DNA of 64,000 nucleotides from Arion vulgaris (Eukaryota > Mollusca > Gastropoda > Stylommatophora > Arionidae), in the NCBI GenBank assembly GCA_020796225.1, contig CM036753.1:83309941-83373940 (forward strand), read 5' to 3'. Positions 47,103 to 57,305 of this stretch are shown piece after piece. Position 1 is the stretch's first letter. Each line of letters starts with the position of its first letter. The notes beneath the pieces were generated by a model. It was given only the letters and a program-made list of their open reading frames with translations. It had not been told where the DNA came from and did no database searches. Position numbers and translations under genes: made by a program.

Positions 47103-47376
47103 CAGTTATACGATACATATGTTATACGATACATATGTTATACGATACATATGTTATACGATACATATGTTATACGATACATATGTTATACGATACATAT
47201 GTTATACGATACATATGTTATACGATACATATGTTATACGATACATATGTTATACGATACATATGTTATACGATACATATGTTATACGATACATATGTTA
47301 TACGATACATATGTTATACGATACATATGTTATACGATACATATGTTATACGATACATATGTTATACGATACATAT
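47103..47376. repeat. 16-bp minisatellite, 17 copies, at a LINE terminus
   Basis: GTTATACGATACATAT repeats perfectly and ends exactly where the LINE G 3' end starts (GGCCTGCAAGTAATTTCTCC). The LINE copy at 7955-8000 has GTTATACGTTACATAG at the equivalent place once. Open frames in three phases (IRYICYTIHMLYDTYV) are artefacts. Confidence 0.97.
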
Positions 47377-47790
47377 GGCCTGCAAGTAATTTCTCCATGC
47401 CGTTTCATACTGGCCAAGTCGCTCAATATTTTCTATGGAACTGAATCCGACATTTTTCGACTTTTTCAGTTAAGTTGGTTTCATGGTTTTCCTAGGGCGT
47501 CCTTTCTTTCTTGACAACCTGTGTCTCTCACTGCAAAGCCGGCGTAGTGATTCTTTGATATTTTGTTATAGAGTATGCCCAGCATATCGTGATCTCTTTC
47601 TTAAAACATTTGTACTTGTGGTTTAGGAGACATTTCTGAGATACCATCTCTTCTACTGAATTCGTCCATTTTATGTTCATTATTTTTCGCGGATATATAT
47701 TTTCAAATAGTCAACTTTTTTTCTATATTATTATTCAATTCATTTCCAATTCTTGCTAGCCAATATTAGGATTGATACAATATTGGAATA
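47377..47790 (-). mobile_element. LINE family G 3' end
   Basis: Aligned with 7985-8362 on the same strand: CTGCAAGTAATTTCTCCATG, then CTCTCACTGCAAAGCC, GAATTCGTCCATTTTATGTT and CATTATTTTTCGC. The protein is more decayed than in the 8129 copy. Confidence 0.75.
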
Positions 47791-47839
47791 GGAAATTCGT
47801 AATTTAGTTTTTAAACTATATAATTTAGAGTTCCGTATT

Positions 47840-48594
47840 TTAGTTAGACTTTTGAACACTTATATTGCTTTGAGAATCTGTAGCAAAATTCCTGAGACTA
47901 TTGACCAACCAATATTATTTTCAATATTCTGACATGTTCTTATATTGTAGTGTCGAGTACATTATGTCACAGTCGACATCTAGATCATTTTCTACTTCTA
48001 TGTTTTCTTGCAGTCATAAACTCTCATCTGTAGCCCTACACATAACATTAATCAAACAAAATTTATTAGTTGATTCTTTATGTAGAACATTAAATGCATA
48101 ATTTGCACATTTATATCTATAAATGTATGGACAAAACACATTCAGTTTGTGACAACAGAGTAATGGCGCGAATCAAATGTCGTCAACAGAAAATGGCAAC
48201 ATTGTTTCAATTGAAAATTGAATTGATTTCATGTCAAAAATAGAAGCCATTTAATCCGCTACGAAAATAATTGGAAACAATAGCTGCCATAGATTTTTCA
48301 AGAAACTAACTAAAGAAAAGAATTTAGCTTTGCTCGGTGCAAAGAGGACATATTGGCAGATTCCTTAGTGAATAAGATAAAAATGATAGCCTGTGAACTA
48401 TATGAAACCCGCTCCTTGCGAAAGTGACGTTCCACTTTGAGTAAATGTAAGAATGGGTCATTCAGTTCTCAGTGCATGTAGCAATGTAGCGAGGAGATCT
48501 TCAAGTCCTTGAGTAATATGAAAATGCATTTTTTAAATTGATTTCAGTGATTGTTATCTGAAAAAGAACCCACACACAGTTCACTGAGCACAGT
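47840..48594. other. No feature recognised
   Basis: AT-rich with no recognisable feature. Confidence 0.4.
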
Positions 48595-48780
48595 TATAAC
48601 ATTAACCAATGGACAGACTGCTTAAACAAAACATTACCCAATCAAAATACTGCTGAAAGAAAACATTACCCAATCAACAGACTGTTCAAACGTTCAAACA
48701 AAAAAAAACATTACCCAATCAACAGACTGCTGAAACAAAACATTACTTATTCAACATACTGATCAAACAAAACATGGCTC
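48595..48780. repeat. ~36-bp degenerate tandem repeat, 5 copies
   Basis: AACATTACCCAATCAACAGA + CTGCTGAAACAAA and variants recur five times with one expansion of a CAAACGTT segment. Confidence 0.85.
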
Positions 48781-48854
48781 AATCACCTTTCTCATCTCTC
48801 TTCCCTCTGTGCTCTGCTCACTGCTCACTCTGCTCATTGAACATATAAACAATA

Positions 48855-49051
48855 ACGGGTCTAAATACGAAGGATTGACTTCATTGAAGCTGGATTTCCA
48901 TATTTCTCCATATCCCTCGTCAGAAATAACAATCCATCTGCAGAGAGTGCTGCACAAAGCCCGGACTCCGTAGCTCCAGATACAAAACTCGAATAGACAA
49001 CCTTCAGAACCAAAACAAACGTTTTAACTACTTCGCCATGGAGATTCTTAT
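48855..49051 (-). mobile_element. tRNA-derived SINE (family A) with TSD
   Basis: A perfect 12-bp TSD ATATAAACAATA (48843-48854 and 49052-49063). The body (GGAGCTACGGAGTCCGGGCT, CAATGAAGTCAATCCTTCGT on the minus strand) matches 50378-50625. The tRNA-like head is partly degraded. Confidence 0.85.
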
Positions 49052-49164
49052 ATATAAACAATATTTCAAGCGAAAGAAATAAATAAATTATCTCTTAATC
49101 ACACCATCTTCTTCTTTATAGTCATTCAGTTTGCTATTGATCAATCCAAAAAGTGGCTGAACAT

Positions 49165-50345
49165 CGTCCAGTTTGGGTTCAGAAAGGGAAAGAGTTGCAC
49201 CGATGCCCTGTTCACACTAAGGCAACTCAGCGAAAACACCATAGAATACGACAAACAGCTCAACTTATCATTCATAGACCAAGAAAGGCCTTTAATAGAA
49301 TAAACAGAAACAAACTATGGGCCATACTAAGTGAATACGGAATTCAGGGCCAACTATTAGACAATATTAGAACGCTATACCAAACATGCTCAAGCATAGT
49401 ACGAACAAGCGACGGCCTGACAGACGAATTTGAATTATCATCAGGAGTAAGGCAGGGATGTGTGCTTTCGCCTATACTTTTCAATATATACATAGACAGG
49501 ATAACACAAGAAACCAAGACAGATAACAACCTCGATAACAACTACAATTTAATAAACGAACTACTCTTTGCAGATGATCAGAGTATATTTTACAACAACG
49601 AACACAAACTTCAACAACACATAAATGCACTGCAAGCGACATCTGAAAAATATGACATGAAAATTAACACCTCCAAAACAGAAGTCATGATAATAAGTAG
49701 GTCAACAGGTCAACTAAATATACACGTGAATAATGTAAAAATACAACAGACTCCAGAATTCAAATATCTCGGGAGTATATTCACAGCAGAGGGAAAGATG
49801 GACAGAGAAATCGAGACTAGATGCCAGAAGGCTTACGCAGTGACATACCAACTGTCACCACTCTTAAAACATTCAAGCATTAACCTGGCAGTCAAACGAC
49901 AACTGATAAACTGCATATTTATTCCAACTCTCTGCTATCAGTGCCAAACATGGCCCTGACTAAGACACAAGAAAGAAAGATTACAACATGTGAAATGAGA
50001 TGTCTACGAAAAGCTGTCAACGTTACAAAGCGAGATAGAGTGAGAAACGAGAATATCAGAAGCATCGTTGGTACTATGCCACGCATACAGTACATCGAGA
50101 AGCAAAGAATCAAGTGGTTCGGCCATCTAATGAGAATGGAACCACACTTACTACCATCACGTGCCTACAATAATCGACGCGCAGGGCGCAGAGCAGAAGG
50201 CAGGTCAAGAACACGATGGATAGATAACATCTCAGAGTCCCTGCGAAAGCATGGACGGACAACGTCAAGCGTAACACACCTTACACAAGATAGAAACTAA
50301 CTCTTCCCACGTAGCGCTTCGCGGCAAATGTGGTTAAGATAAGAT
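49165..50345 (+). mobile_element. LINE family A, best copy: RT to 3' end
   Basis: 5'-truncated LINE covering the RT domain, C-terminus and 3' UTR, which ends in AAGATAAGATAACA. It is the reference for fragments at 10150-10345, 12890-13795 and 38985-39262. Confidence 0.88.
49175..50300 (+). pseudogene. LINE A reverse transcriptase, two frames
   Basis: Starts inside the RT: FGFRKGKSCTDALFTLRQLS (49170-49230, shifted frame), then in frame 49153-49959: FNRINRNKLWAILSEYGIQG (motif A region degraded), SSGVRQGCVLSPILFNIYID (motif B), NELLFADDQSIFYNNEHK (motif C, FADD), EKYDMKINTSKTEVMIISRS, EFKYLGSIFTAEGKMDREIE and LINCIFIPTLCYQCQTWP. A frameshift near 49955 moves coding to frame 49941-50300: KITTCEMRCLRKAVNVTKRD, IEKQRIKWFGHLMRME, GRRAEGRSRTRWIDN, SSVTHLTQDRN and stop. 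RT copies element RNA at the nicked target; this copy lacks the 5' half and is not functional. Confidence 0.9.
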
Positions 50346-50377
50346 AACAAGTGTTTTCAATACATTACTATACTATA

Positions 50378-50625
50378 CTTGGGTCATTGTAGCTAAGTGC
50401 TTAAATTCTAGCCTTGTGGGTCGAAGGTCAAGGGTTGTAATCCGGTCTGCGCCGTTCTGTTCACGAATGCATTTGTTTCCAGACCCCTTGAATTGTTGCT
50501 GGAGCTACGGAATCCTTGCTTTGTGCAATACTCTCGACAGGTGGCGCTCCCTCTCTACGGAGGTGGACCTAACGTTATGGGGTAAACGTGGTACAATGAA
50601 GTCAATCCTTTGGCTTTAAAACGTT
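50378..50625 (+). mobile_element. tRNA-derived SINE (family A) with TSD
   Basis: Perfect 13-bp TSD TTACTATACTATA (50365-50377 and 50626-50638). Box A TGTAGCTAAGTGCTTA, then GTCAAGGGTTGTAATCCGGT around box B, body GCTGGAGCTACGGAATCCTT and 3' end ACAATGAAGTCAATCCTTTG. Inserted ~35 bp after the LINE A 3' end. Confidence 0.92.
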
Positions 50626-50638
50626 TTACTATACTATA

Positions 50639-51615
50639 GAAAATACTGTTTCCGTCATATTTTCTTCTCTTTGACTTTGTTTCATGCTCTGAAGGTAAAC
50701 CATCTCTCTTTCTTCTCTCTCTCTCTTCTCTCTCACACACACACAAACAAACACACTGTCTCCAGCTTAGAAGCAATCTGCTCAGTGTTTCTAATCTCCG
50801 ATTAAAGAACAAGTAACATGTCAATGACAACAAATTATCTCTAATTTACAAATTAGTTTGAGGCTGTTTTATGCCTGGTCCGTGGTCCGTATATAAGAAA
50901 TATGTATTTATAAGCTCATCCTTACACAATTTTGTTGTTGTGCCGCTAGACATGTAAACGTAATACAATTTATTTTTATATAAACATGGTCATCTAGCTT
51001 ATTTCCATATCGATAACCCTGATTTGTTCATTCATACGGAAGCTTTTTTTTAAATAAATTTAGATTTCCATTAAATAAATTGAAATATAATAATAGATTG
51101 CAGATTTAATGTCTTATGACGTAGAGATTATATTTCAGCGTATTGAAAAGATTACTTTTTCTAAATGCAAGTTTTTGTAAGAGAATTATATTTACAATGT
51201 GGGTGAATTCATGTTCAATTTCCGAGGAGTTAAAAAATATTTCTGTTATTTCCTTATCTTTCATACTATCTGAAATGTTTCATATATTTAACAAATATGG
51301 CTTCAGACCCAAAATGTGAATGACAGAAACAAAAACAGAGTCAGTGAAACACACCATATAAACAAGTACCCGTTCTATACATCTATTCTTATCCTGACAA
51401 TGTAAGACATAACAGGATTAGAGAAAGAAACAGAAAAAAGTTCAGCACCAAATTTTTGTAATCGTTAACCCTTGAAAGTTTTTGTCCGACGCTTACAATA
51501 AGCGTAAAACTAAATTATTGTGATTAGTATAAAAATGTATTTGATCGAAGGTTTTCCTGCTTGTTGTGTTTGTCAATGATGCTTACAACAATGGAAAGCA
51601 AGACAGTTGCGACGA
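50639..51615. other. Unassigned; CT/CA microsatellite at 50700-50758
   Basis: A CTCTCTCTCTTCTCTCTCACACACACAC-type stretch occurs at 50700-50758. Otherwise AT-rich without features. Confidence 0.45.
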
Positions 51616-51623
51616 GATACAAT

Positions 51624-53750
51624 CAGCGCCGGATTAGCCTAGTAGCAGAAGTAGCAAATGCTACGGGCCCCGCGCTTCTGGGGCCCCGCGCCTATGTGAC
51701 AGAGCTATGCTGTCACTGGTCATCAACAAGGAACCAAGGTTGGGAAGTGGTAATAATATCCTTCCTCCCCCTCCCCGCCTCATTTTTCTTATTTAGGATC
51801 ATAGATAAGGGAAAACGTCGCTGTTAGTTTGCAAAAGAAGGATGCACGTATCCATTCTTCTACTTGTAAGCCAAATTGAGACCGAACAAAAATATTGGCG
51901 GACACTTTTAGAGCGAATTACTTCAGTTATCCAATTTTTAGCAGAACAAGGTCTTGCATTTCGGGGTAATGATGAAACTATTGGTTCACCTCATTATAGA
52001 AATTATTTAGGTTTTTTGGAATTAATAGCCACATTTGACATTTTTCTGGCTTAGCATATAAATACTTATGCAAATAAAGGAAAGGGACATACATCTTACT
52101 TATCAAAAACAACATGCGATGAATGTATCCATCTAATTTCATCAAGCTTACTGGATCATATTATTTTTGAAATTAAGAAATGCAAGTACTATTCAGTATC
52201 ACTGGACTAACTCCAGACATTTCACATGTGGACTCTAATAGTGCGCTATGTCTTACCATCTGGACCAGCGGAAAGGTTTGTAAAGTTCTTGGATGTGGAA
52301 GGTCATACTGCTGAACAACTTGCCCAAAATTTACTTGATTTTTTTTAGAACAATAGCATTGATATCAAAGACTGTCGTGGTCAAAGCCATGGCAATGCCA
52401 GCAACATGAGTGGGAAATACCACGGTTTACAAGCACGCATTAAGGAGATAAATAAGTACGCAGAATACATTTCCTGCTTTGCACATTCACCTAATTTGGT
52501 TGTTAAATGTACTGCAGAATGTTGTATAGAAACATCCATTTTTTCCCGATTTTGTTGAGAGCCTCTATACATTCTTTTCCGCTTCTACCTATCGATGGGG
52601 CATTCTTACAAAAGCACTGGGCGAGACAGGTTAAAAACTCCCGACTTTGAAGAGAATGTCGGACACCAGATGGTCTGCCCGAGCTGATGCGACAAAGGCC
52701 CTTTTATGTGATTTTACCACTATCAAACAAGTTTTGGATGACATCTCAAATAACATGGATAAAAAGGAAGAGTATCAGACGTATGGAGTAGTTTTTAGAT
52801 GAGTGAGTTGAAACGGGAATAATGACCATTTTATGGAATGGAATTCTAGAACGCTTGCAAGCGTCTAGCGTTTAATTACAGTCACCTGATCAAGACCTTA
52901 ACAGGATATGCCCATATGAATCGTTACACGGGTACGTTCAAGCAATGGGGCCTATATTGTCAGATATTGAGACCAAAGCCAAAATCCCGAATGACTGTGA
53001 AGAATATCAGCAACAAACTTCACGACGATGCAAGCGAAATACTAAGTACGACAATTTCAGTGGCTCTGCTATGCTCGATGAAGTTGTAGAAAATCAAACA
53101 CATAAACAAAAATTTGCAAGTCATGTATTTATTGTCATAATTGATAATGTACTGTCTGCCTTAGCTAAACGCATGGGAGCGTACCATAGAGTGAATGGCG
53201 TATTTGGAATACTTCGGCAGTTAAAGTCTCTTACAGCAGAAGAGATCTTGAAAAGAACTCCAAATATTGTCAGCTCTTATCAAGAGGATTTGGAAGAAAG
53301 CCTAGGCGACGAACTTGTGCAGTTCACTGAACTTCTTAAAACTAATGTAGCTGCTGCTATTAACAACGAAAGCATGAGGCTCTTGAACTGCAATTTTATA
53401 AACTTATAACGGAAAATTAATTAGAGTCGTGTTTCCCAAATGTAGAAATAGTCTTACGAATTTACTTGTCTTTAATGATTGCAACAGAGAACGTTCTTTT
53501 TCGATATTAAAGCGTGTAAAAATGGAATTAAGGAACATGATGGGACAAGTTCGTCTAAATAACCTCACATTACTGAACATTGAATGTAATTTACTTAGAG
53601 AAATTGATTTATCTAGTGTTATCTCTAAATTTGCTCACATTAAATCGAGACATTTGTTTGTAAAAGTTGTGTTTAATTTTATTATTATACAAAACCTAGG
53701 GCCCCGCGCTAAAATTTGCTACAGGCCCGCGCTGGCTTAATCCGGCACTG
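51624..53750 (+). mobile_element. hAT element 1 (DUF4371/ZMYM1-like), 2127 bp
   Basis: Perfect 8-bp TSD GATACAAT (51616-51623 and 53751-53758). Left end CAGCGCCGGATTAGCCTAGT; right end reversed CAGTGCCGGATTAAGCCAGC; both lead into GGGCCCCGCGC-type GC-rich subterminal sequence. It carries a decayed transposase on the plus strand and lacks the N-terminal coding part that is preserved in the sister element at 53953. Confidence 0.95.
51842..53680 (+). pseudogene. hAT transposase remnant (DUF4371 + hAT C-terminus)
   Basis: Cut-and-paste transposase, broken by many stops and frameshifts. In order: QKYWRTLLERITSVIQFLAE with GLAFRGNDETIGSPHYRNYL and FLELIATFDIFLA (51842-52054; typical 'LAFRG..E..GS..GNYLG..EL.A.FD'), IFEIKKCKYYSVS, IVRYVLPSGPAERFVKFLDV (52235-52290), CRGQSHGNASNMSGKYHGLQ (52375-52430, the conserved C.GQ.YD.A..M.G box with YD changed), ISCFAHSPNLVV, an open stretch 52945-53409 (AMLDEVVENQTHKQKFASHV ... 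FTELLKTNVAAAINN), and the C-terminal dimerisation region with ERSFSILKRVKMELRNMMGQ and RLNNLTLLNIECNLLREIDL (53485-53610). The frame switches at least six times. The first residues of the family (basic N-terminus) are absent. Confidence 0.88.
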
Positions 53751-53758
53751 GATACAAT

Positions 53759-53944
53759 GTTGATTCTATTTTTATTTCTAATATATTTTTTTATAATTCT
53801 GAAATCGTATTCCTATTTAGATCCTCGTTCCCTACATGATCACGAATCTAGTATTCTTACAGTATACCTAGTTGATATTTATACACACGTAATCAGATGA
53901 AATTATCACTTGTAGTTGTTCCAATAACCATCATTTCAGATATT
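53759..53944. other. Spacer between two hAT elements
   Basis: Short AT-rich sequence between the right TSD of hAT 1 and the left TSD of hAT 2. No feature. Confidence 0.6.
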
Positions 53945-53997
53945 GATATAACCAGAGCCGGATTAGACCAGCGCGGGGCCCGTAGCAAATTTTAGCA

Positions 53998-54721
53998 CGG
54001 GGCCTAAGTTTTTATGATAATAAATAATAAAACATAAATTTTACAAACAAACTTGTCTCGATTTAATGTGAGCAAATTTAGAGATAATACTAGACAAATC
54101 AATTTCTCTAAGTAAATTACATTCAATGTTCATTAAGGTGAGTTATTTAGACGATCTTGTCCCATCATGTTTCTTAACTCACTTTTATACGCTTTAATGT
54201 TGAAAAGAACGTTCTCCCTGCAGTTGTAATCATTAAAGACAAGTAAATTCGTAAGACTATTTCTACATTTGAAAAACACGACTCTAATGAATTTTCCATT
54301 ATAAGTTTATAAATTGCAGTTCAAGGCCTCATTCTTTCGTTGCTAATGCAGCAGCTACATTAGTTTTAAGAAGTTCAGCGAACTGCACAGTTCGTCGCCA
54401 GGCTTTCTTCCAAATTCTCTTGGTAAGAACTGACATATTTGGAGTTCTTTTCAAGACCTCTTCTGCTGTAAGAGATTTAACTGCCAAGTTTTCCCAAATA
54501 CATCAGTCACTCCATGGTACGCTTCCATGCGTTTAGCTAAGGCAGAAGTACATTATCATATGACAAAAACACCTGACTTTCAAATTTTGTTTGTGTTTGA
54601 TTTTCTACAACTTCATCGAGCGTAGTAGAACTTGGTTATATTTTTCCTTTTCATCTTGTGCTTTACGCTTTGCACTTCCAGAAGCGTAATGTCGACCCGT
54701 ATCTCTGGCTCTGCTGCTCAT
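53998..54721 (-). pseudogene. hAT transposase, internal deletion (N- joined to C-part)
   Basis: On the minus strand a start at 54721 gives MSSRARDTGRHYASGSAKRK and KAQDEKEKYNQVL, the basic N-terminus usual for this family ('..SGAAKRK...E'). It runs directly into sequence matching hAT 1 from about 53075 onward (CTTCATCGAGC...), i.e. the C-terminal third, with the DUF4371 and catalytic middle missing. The C-terminal 'ERSFS/MGQ..LN' region is recognisable at 54110-54230. Frames are broken. A classic internally deleted, non-autonomous hAT. Confidence 0.82.
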
Positions 54722-54739
54722 GATGTCTATCTCAATCTG

Positions 54740-55640
54740 GGAAGAAAAAATGAATTTACAAATAAAATGTAATTCTTCTACTTTCTACTAATATAACATA
54801 TAAATGTGGAAGTTTGGACAGCGTTTTATAATATAACAATTTACTCATGATGATATATTATATACAGGGTGCTTAGTAATTTAACCACTTAACATGACTA
54901 TAACTCTGATTTAAAACATTTGAATTCATTGAAAACGAAAAATGATAGAAACTATTTTTAAAAATTAATTTCTCACTGAAACATAAAATTAGCTATGTAA
55001 AATAAAATAATAATAAAATAACAAGATGGGAGGATTTAAATACATTCAAAGTTAGAAGAACAAATAAAAAATTACTCTCTGTGTCCGTTTGTGTGCTTCT
55101 CTGTAAAATTATGCAGCTCTGTGTTGCGGCTTCTTGTTGCGGCTCCTTCAAGTGTGTCCAAGTTTTCTGTTTAATCATTTGGCCCTCCCTCGCATTATTT
55201 TCTGGGACATCTAGTCGAGTGCAAAACAGTTACTCACAAAAAACGTGAATGACATGAAATTTATTTAGGAGTGCCCAGATCTGCTCATGTCTTAGAACAA
55301 TATTTCATACGCCCACTTGCATTTATTTTAAACTAAGTTTCGAGCTCAAAAACTACTGAACGAACAGAGACTTGAACTGGGTTATGAGTCAAATTTAATT
55401 GTTCTTTTGTTCAAGCTTTCAAGTTTTCGTTTATTAGAAGCGTGTGCACACAAGAGACACTCCTATACAAAAAGTAAAAAAACTGTTACGTTGTTAATGA
55501 GCTCAGTGTGACGGCCCAATTAAGTCCGAAATTGAGTAAACATGACCTTGGCCCTAACCTCAATAAAAAAATGAAAGGGGGAAATTTTTACCCACCTCCC
55601 AAACTTGGTTCCTTGTTTATGACTAGTGACAACTTAGCTC
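54740..55640. other. hAT 2 5' region, no gene seen
   Basis: Non-coding sequence between the transposase start and the right-end GC-rich subterminal block of hAT 2. A 61-codon minus frame at 54993-55178 has no known motif. Confidence 0.5.
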
Positions 55641-55758
55641 CAGAGGCGCGGCCCCCAAAGCGCGGGGCCCGTAGCATTTGCTACTTCTGCTACTATGCTA
55701 ATCCGGCTCTGAATATCGAAATAGAGGGAAGACTGCAGTAAAACTTGGTAATCTATTC

Positions 55759-56890
55759 ATGGGTCATCTTGAGCACCTAGTATGGAATTCCTATGATGGC
55801 CCTCTTCCGTCTGTGTATCATAGATACATTGATGATTGTATTGGCATTACCGATATGCCTGAAGCCGATTTGTCACGCTTCATTAATTTCATTAATGTCT
55901 TCAATCCGGCTATTCTGTTTACATCTCACATCTCTACCTCTTGTGTCAACTTTCTTGACATCACTATCACTATCAGCATATCCACCATCACTACATCAGT
56001 ATACTACAAGCCTACTGATGCACATAGTTTTCTTCTCTATACCTCTTCCCATTCCCAGGCTTGTCGTGATTCTTTACCATTCTCTCAACTCTTGCGCCTT
56101 CGTCGCCTCTGTAGCGAGGACGACGATTTCTTCGATAGAGCTCACGAGATGCTGGATTTCTTTCGTAAGCGCTTATACCCGGATAAGGTGCTTGCTTCTG
56201 TTATGCGGCGCGTTCAGCAAATTTCTCGCCAGGAGGCTCTCTCTAACCAGCATAGAACTTCCAATTCTGACAGGGTGAAACTTGTCTTAACTTTCCACCC
56301 TCATAGTTCCCTTGTGAAGAAAGTCTTATTCCGTCATCTCTCCATTCTTCAGTCTGATCCTGATACACGTTCAATCTTCCAACACTATCCTTTGGTGGCG
56401 TACAGACGGGACAGAAGCCTTAAGGATATGTTGGTTCACAGTCGCCTCAAGCCTAACATCCAGAGTCATTTTGGCACCATCCAGTGTGGCCGTCGGCGCT
56501 GCAACACTTGTGCTTAGGTAATACAGACCCGCACGGTGTCTTTTCCAAAAGCCACGTTCGTTGTTGAAGACAGTTTCACGTGCGAGTCCCGTAATATTAT
56601 CTATGCCATTATCTGCAAGCGGTGCAACAAGGCCTATATTGGGAAACCGGCAGGAGACTCAGTGACCGATTCGCCCAACACTTGCGCGATATACGCCAAT
56701 GCTCTGTGACCCTGTAGCTACCCATTTCAATGATACTGGCCATTCAGGAGCTTGCGATGTCCAGGTCACAGCCATCCGATCATGTTCCTCTGATGATCGT
56801 AGTCGATTTGCTCTGGAGAATCGGTTGATTTCTTTGTATGGTACCTTGCGACCACGCGGGCTCAACGTATTACATTCTTATGCTTCTTAG
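55759..56890 (+). pseudogene. Penelope-like RT with GIY-YIG endonuclease
   Basis: Open from 55759 to 56517: VYHRYIDDCIG (RT box with catalytic YIDD), VNFLDITITISIS, TSVYYKPTDAHSFLLYTSSH, CRDSLPFSQLLRLRRLCSED and RAHEMLDFFRKRLYP, the signature of Penelope-type RT and its thumb. An in-frame TAG (56515-56517) follows GRRRCNTCA; coding continues in frame with TFVVEDSFTCESRNIIYAII and CKRCNKAYIG, where IIYAIIC...AYIG is the GIY-YIG motif. A one-base deletion near 56648 and another near 56707 shift frame; DPVATHFNDTGHSGACDVQV to LRPRGLNVLHSYAS (56699-56890) is the C-terminus with the usual ENRLI...RGLN ending. The nuclease makes the nick used for priming. Inactive copy. Confidence 0.88.
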
Positions 56891-57011
56891 TACTTTCTCT
56901 TCCCATGCTTTGTAATCTCTATGGGTATATGTTGCATGTATTACATTCTTATGCTTCTTAGTACTTTCTCTTCCCATGCTTTATAATCTATATGGGTATA
57001 TGTTGCATGTA
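56868..57011. repeat. 70-bp direct duplication in Penelope 3' UTR
   Basis: TATTACATTCTTATGCTTCT ... GGGTATATGTTGCATG occurs twice, the first copy overlapping the end of the ORF. Confidence 0.9.
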
Positions 57012-57190
57012 TTCAAGTTATATATTTACTAGATGTTTCATTGTTTCTTTTCTATTTCTAGTTTTTATGTGTGTTTTTGTGTTACATTTATTTCGTTATT
57101 CGTTTTTATTCCAGATTTTCCTTAGATACGTTGGTATTTGGTCGTCCATTTGTGTTTCATTTTAATTTGTCACTCCTGTTTGTTCGTTTG

Positions 57191-57221
57191 CTTGATAAAG
57201 GCCTTGTTGGTCGAAACGTTG
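57191..57221 (+). ncRNA. Hammerhead-ribozyme-like motif in Penelope 3' UTR
   Basis: CTTGATAAAGGCCTTGTTGG + TCGAAACGTT. GGCC/GGTC can pair as stem II around a TTGTT loop and is followed by GAAAC, as in the hammerhead core (CUGAUGA - stem II - GAAAC - stem III). C3 and G8 of the core are U and A here, which would normally abolish cleavage. Penelope-like elements are known to carry hammerheads in their terminal repeats, so this is probably a degenerate or variant form. Confidence 0.45.
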
Positions 57222-57305
57222 CTGTTTATCGTCACTGTTTATGTATTTTGTAAAACTATAGTACTTTGTTTGTACGTGTTTCACTAATCCGGCTCTGGAT
57301 ATAAC

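Larger units (their letters stand above)
55717..57283 (+). mobile_element. Penelope-like element (GIY-YIG type), 5'-truncated
   Basis: Inserted in hAT 2 with a 19-bp TSD CTAATCCGGCTCTGAATAT (55698-55716) and CTAATCCGGCTCTGGATAT (57284-57302), one mismatch. It encodes the C-terminal part of the RT plus a GIY-YIG nuclease, then a 3' UTR with a 70-bp duplication, a hammerhead-like motif and the terminal GTAAAACTATAGTACTTTG. Its 5' boundary phrase AGGGAAGACTGCAGTAAAAC recurs at 16414. Confidence 0.88.
53953..57297 (-). mobile_element. hAT element 2, interrupted by a Penelope-like element
   Basis: Left end CAGAGCCGGATTAGACCAGC at 53953 after TSD GATATAAC (53945-53952). The matching right TSD GATATAAC is at 57298-57305, after CTAATCCGGCTCTG. 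The native right end is also seen at 55698-55711 (GCTAATCCGGCTCTG) because the Penelope element at 55717-57283 duplicated a 19-bp target covering the hAT terminus. Without the insert the element is about 1.78 kb. Its transposase lies on the minus strand, opposite to hAT 1 of the same family only ~200 bp away. Confidence 0.92.

Noticed and set aside
47027..47514. Three overlapping frames with IRYICYTIHMLYDTY repeats
   Set aside because: All are phases of one 16-bp minisatellite.
55698..55716. 55711 as the right end of hAT 2
   Set aside because: The flanking bases (AATATCGA) do not match the left TSD GATATAAC; the matching TSD is at 57298, so the first terminus is internal after the Penelope insertion.
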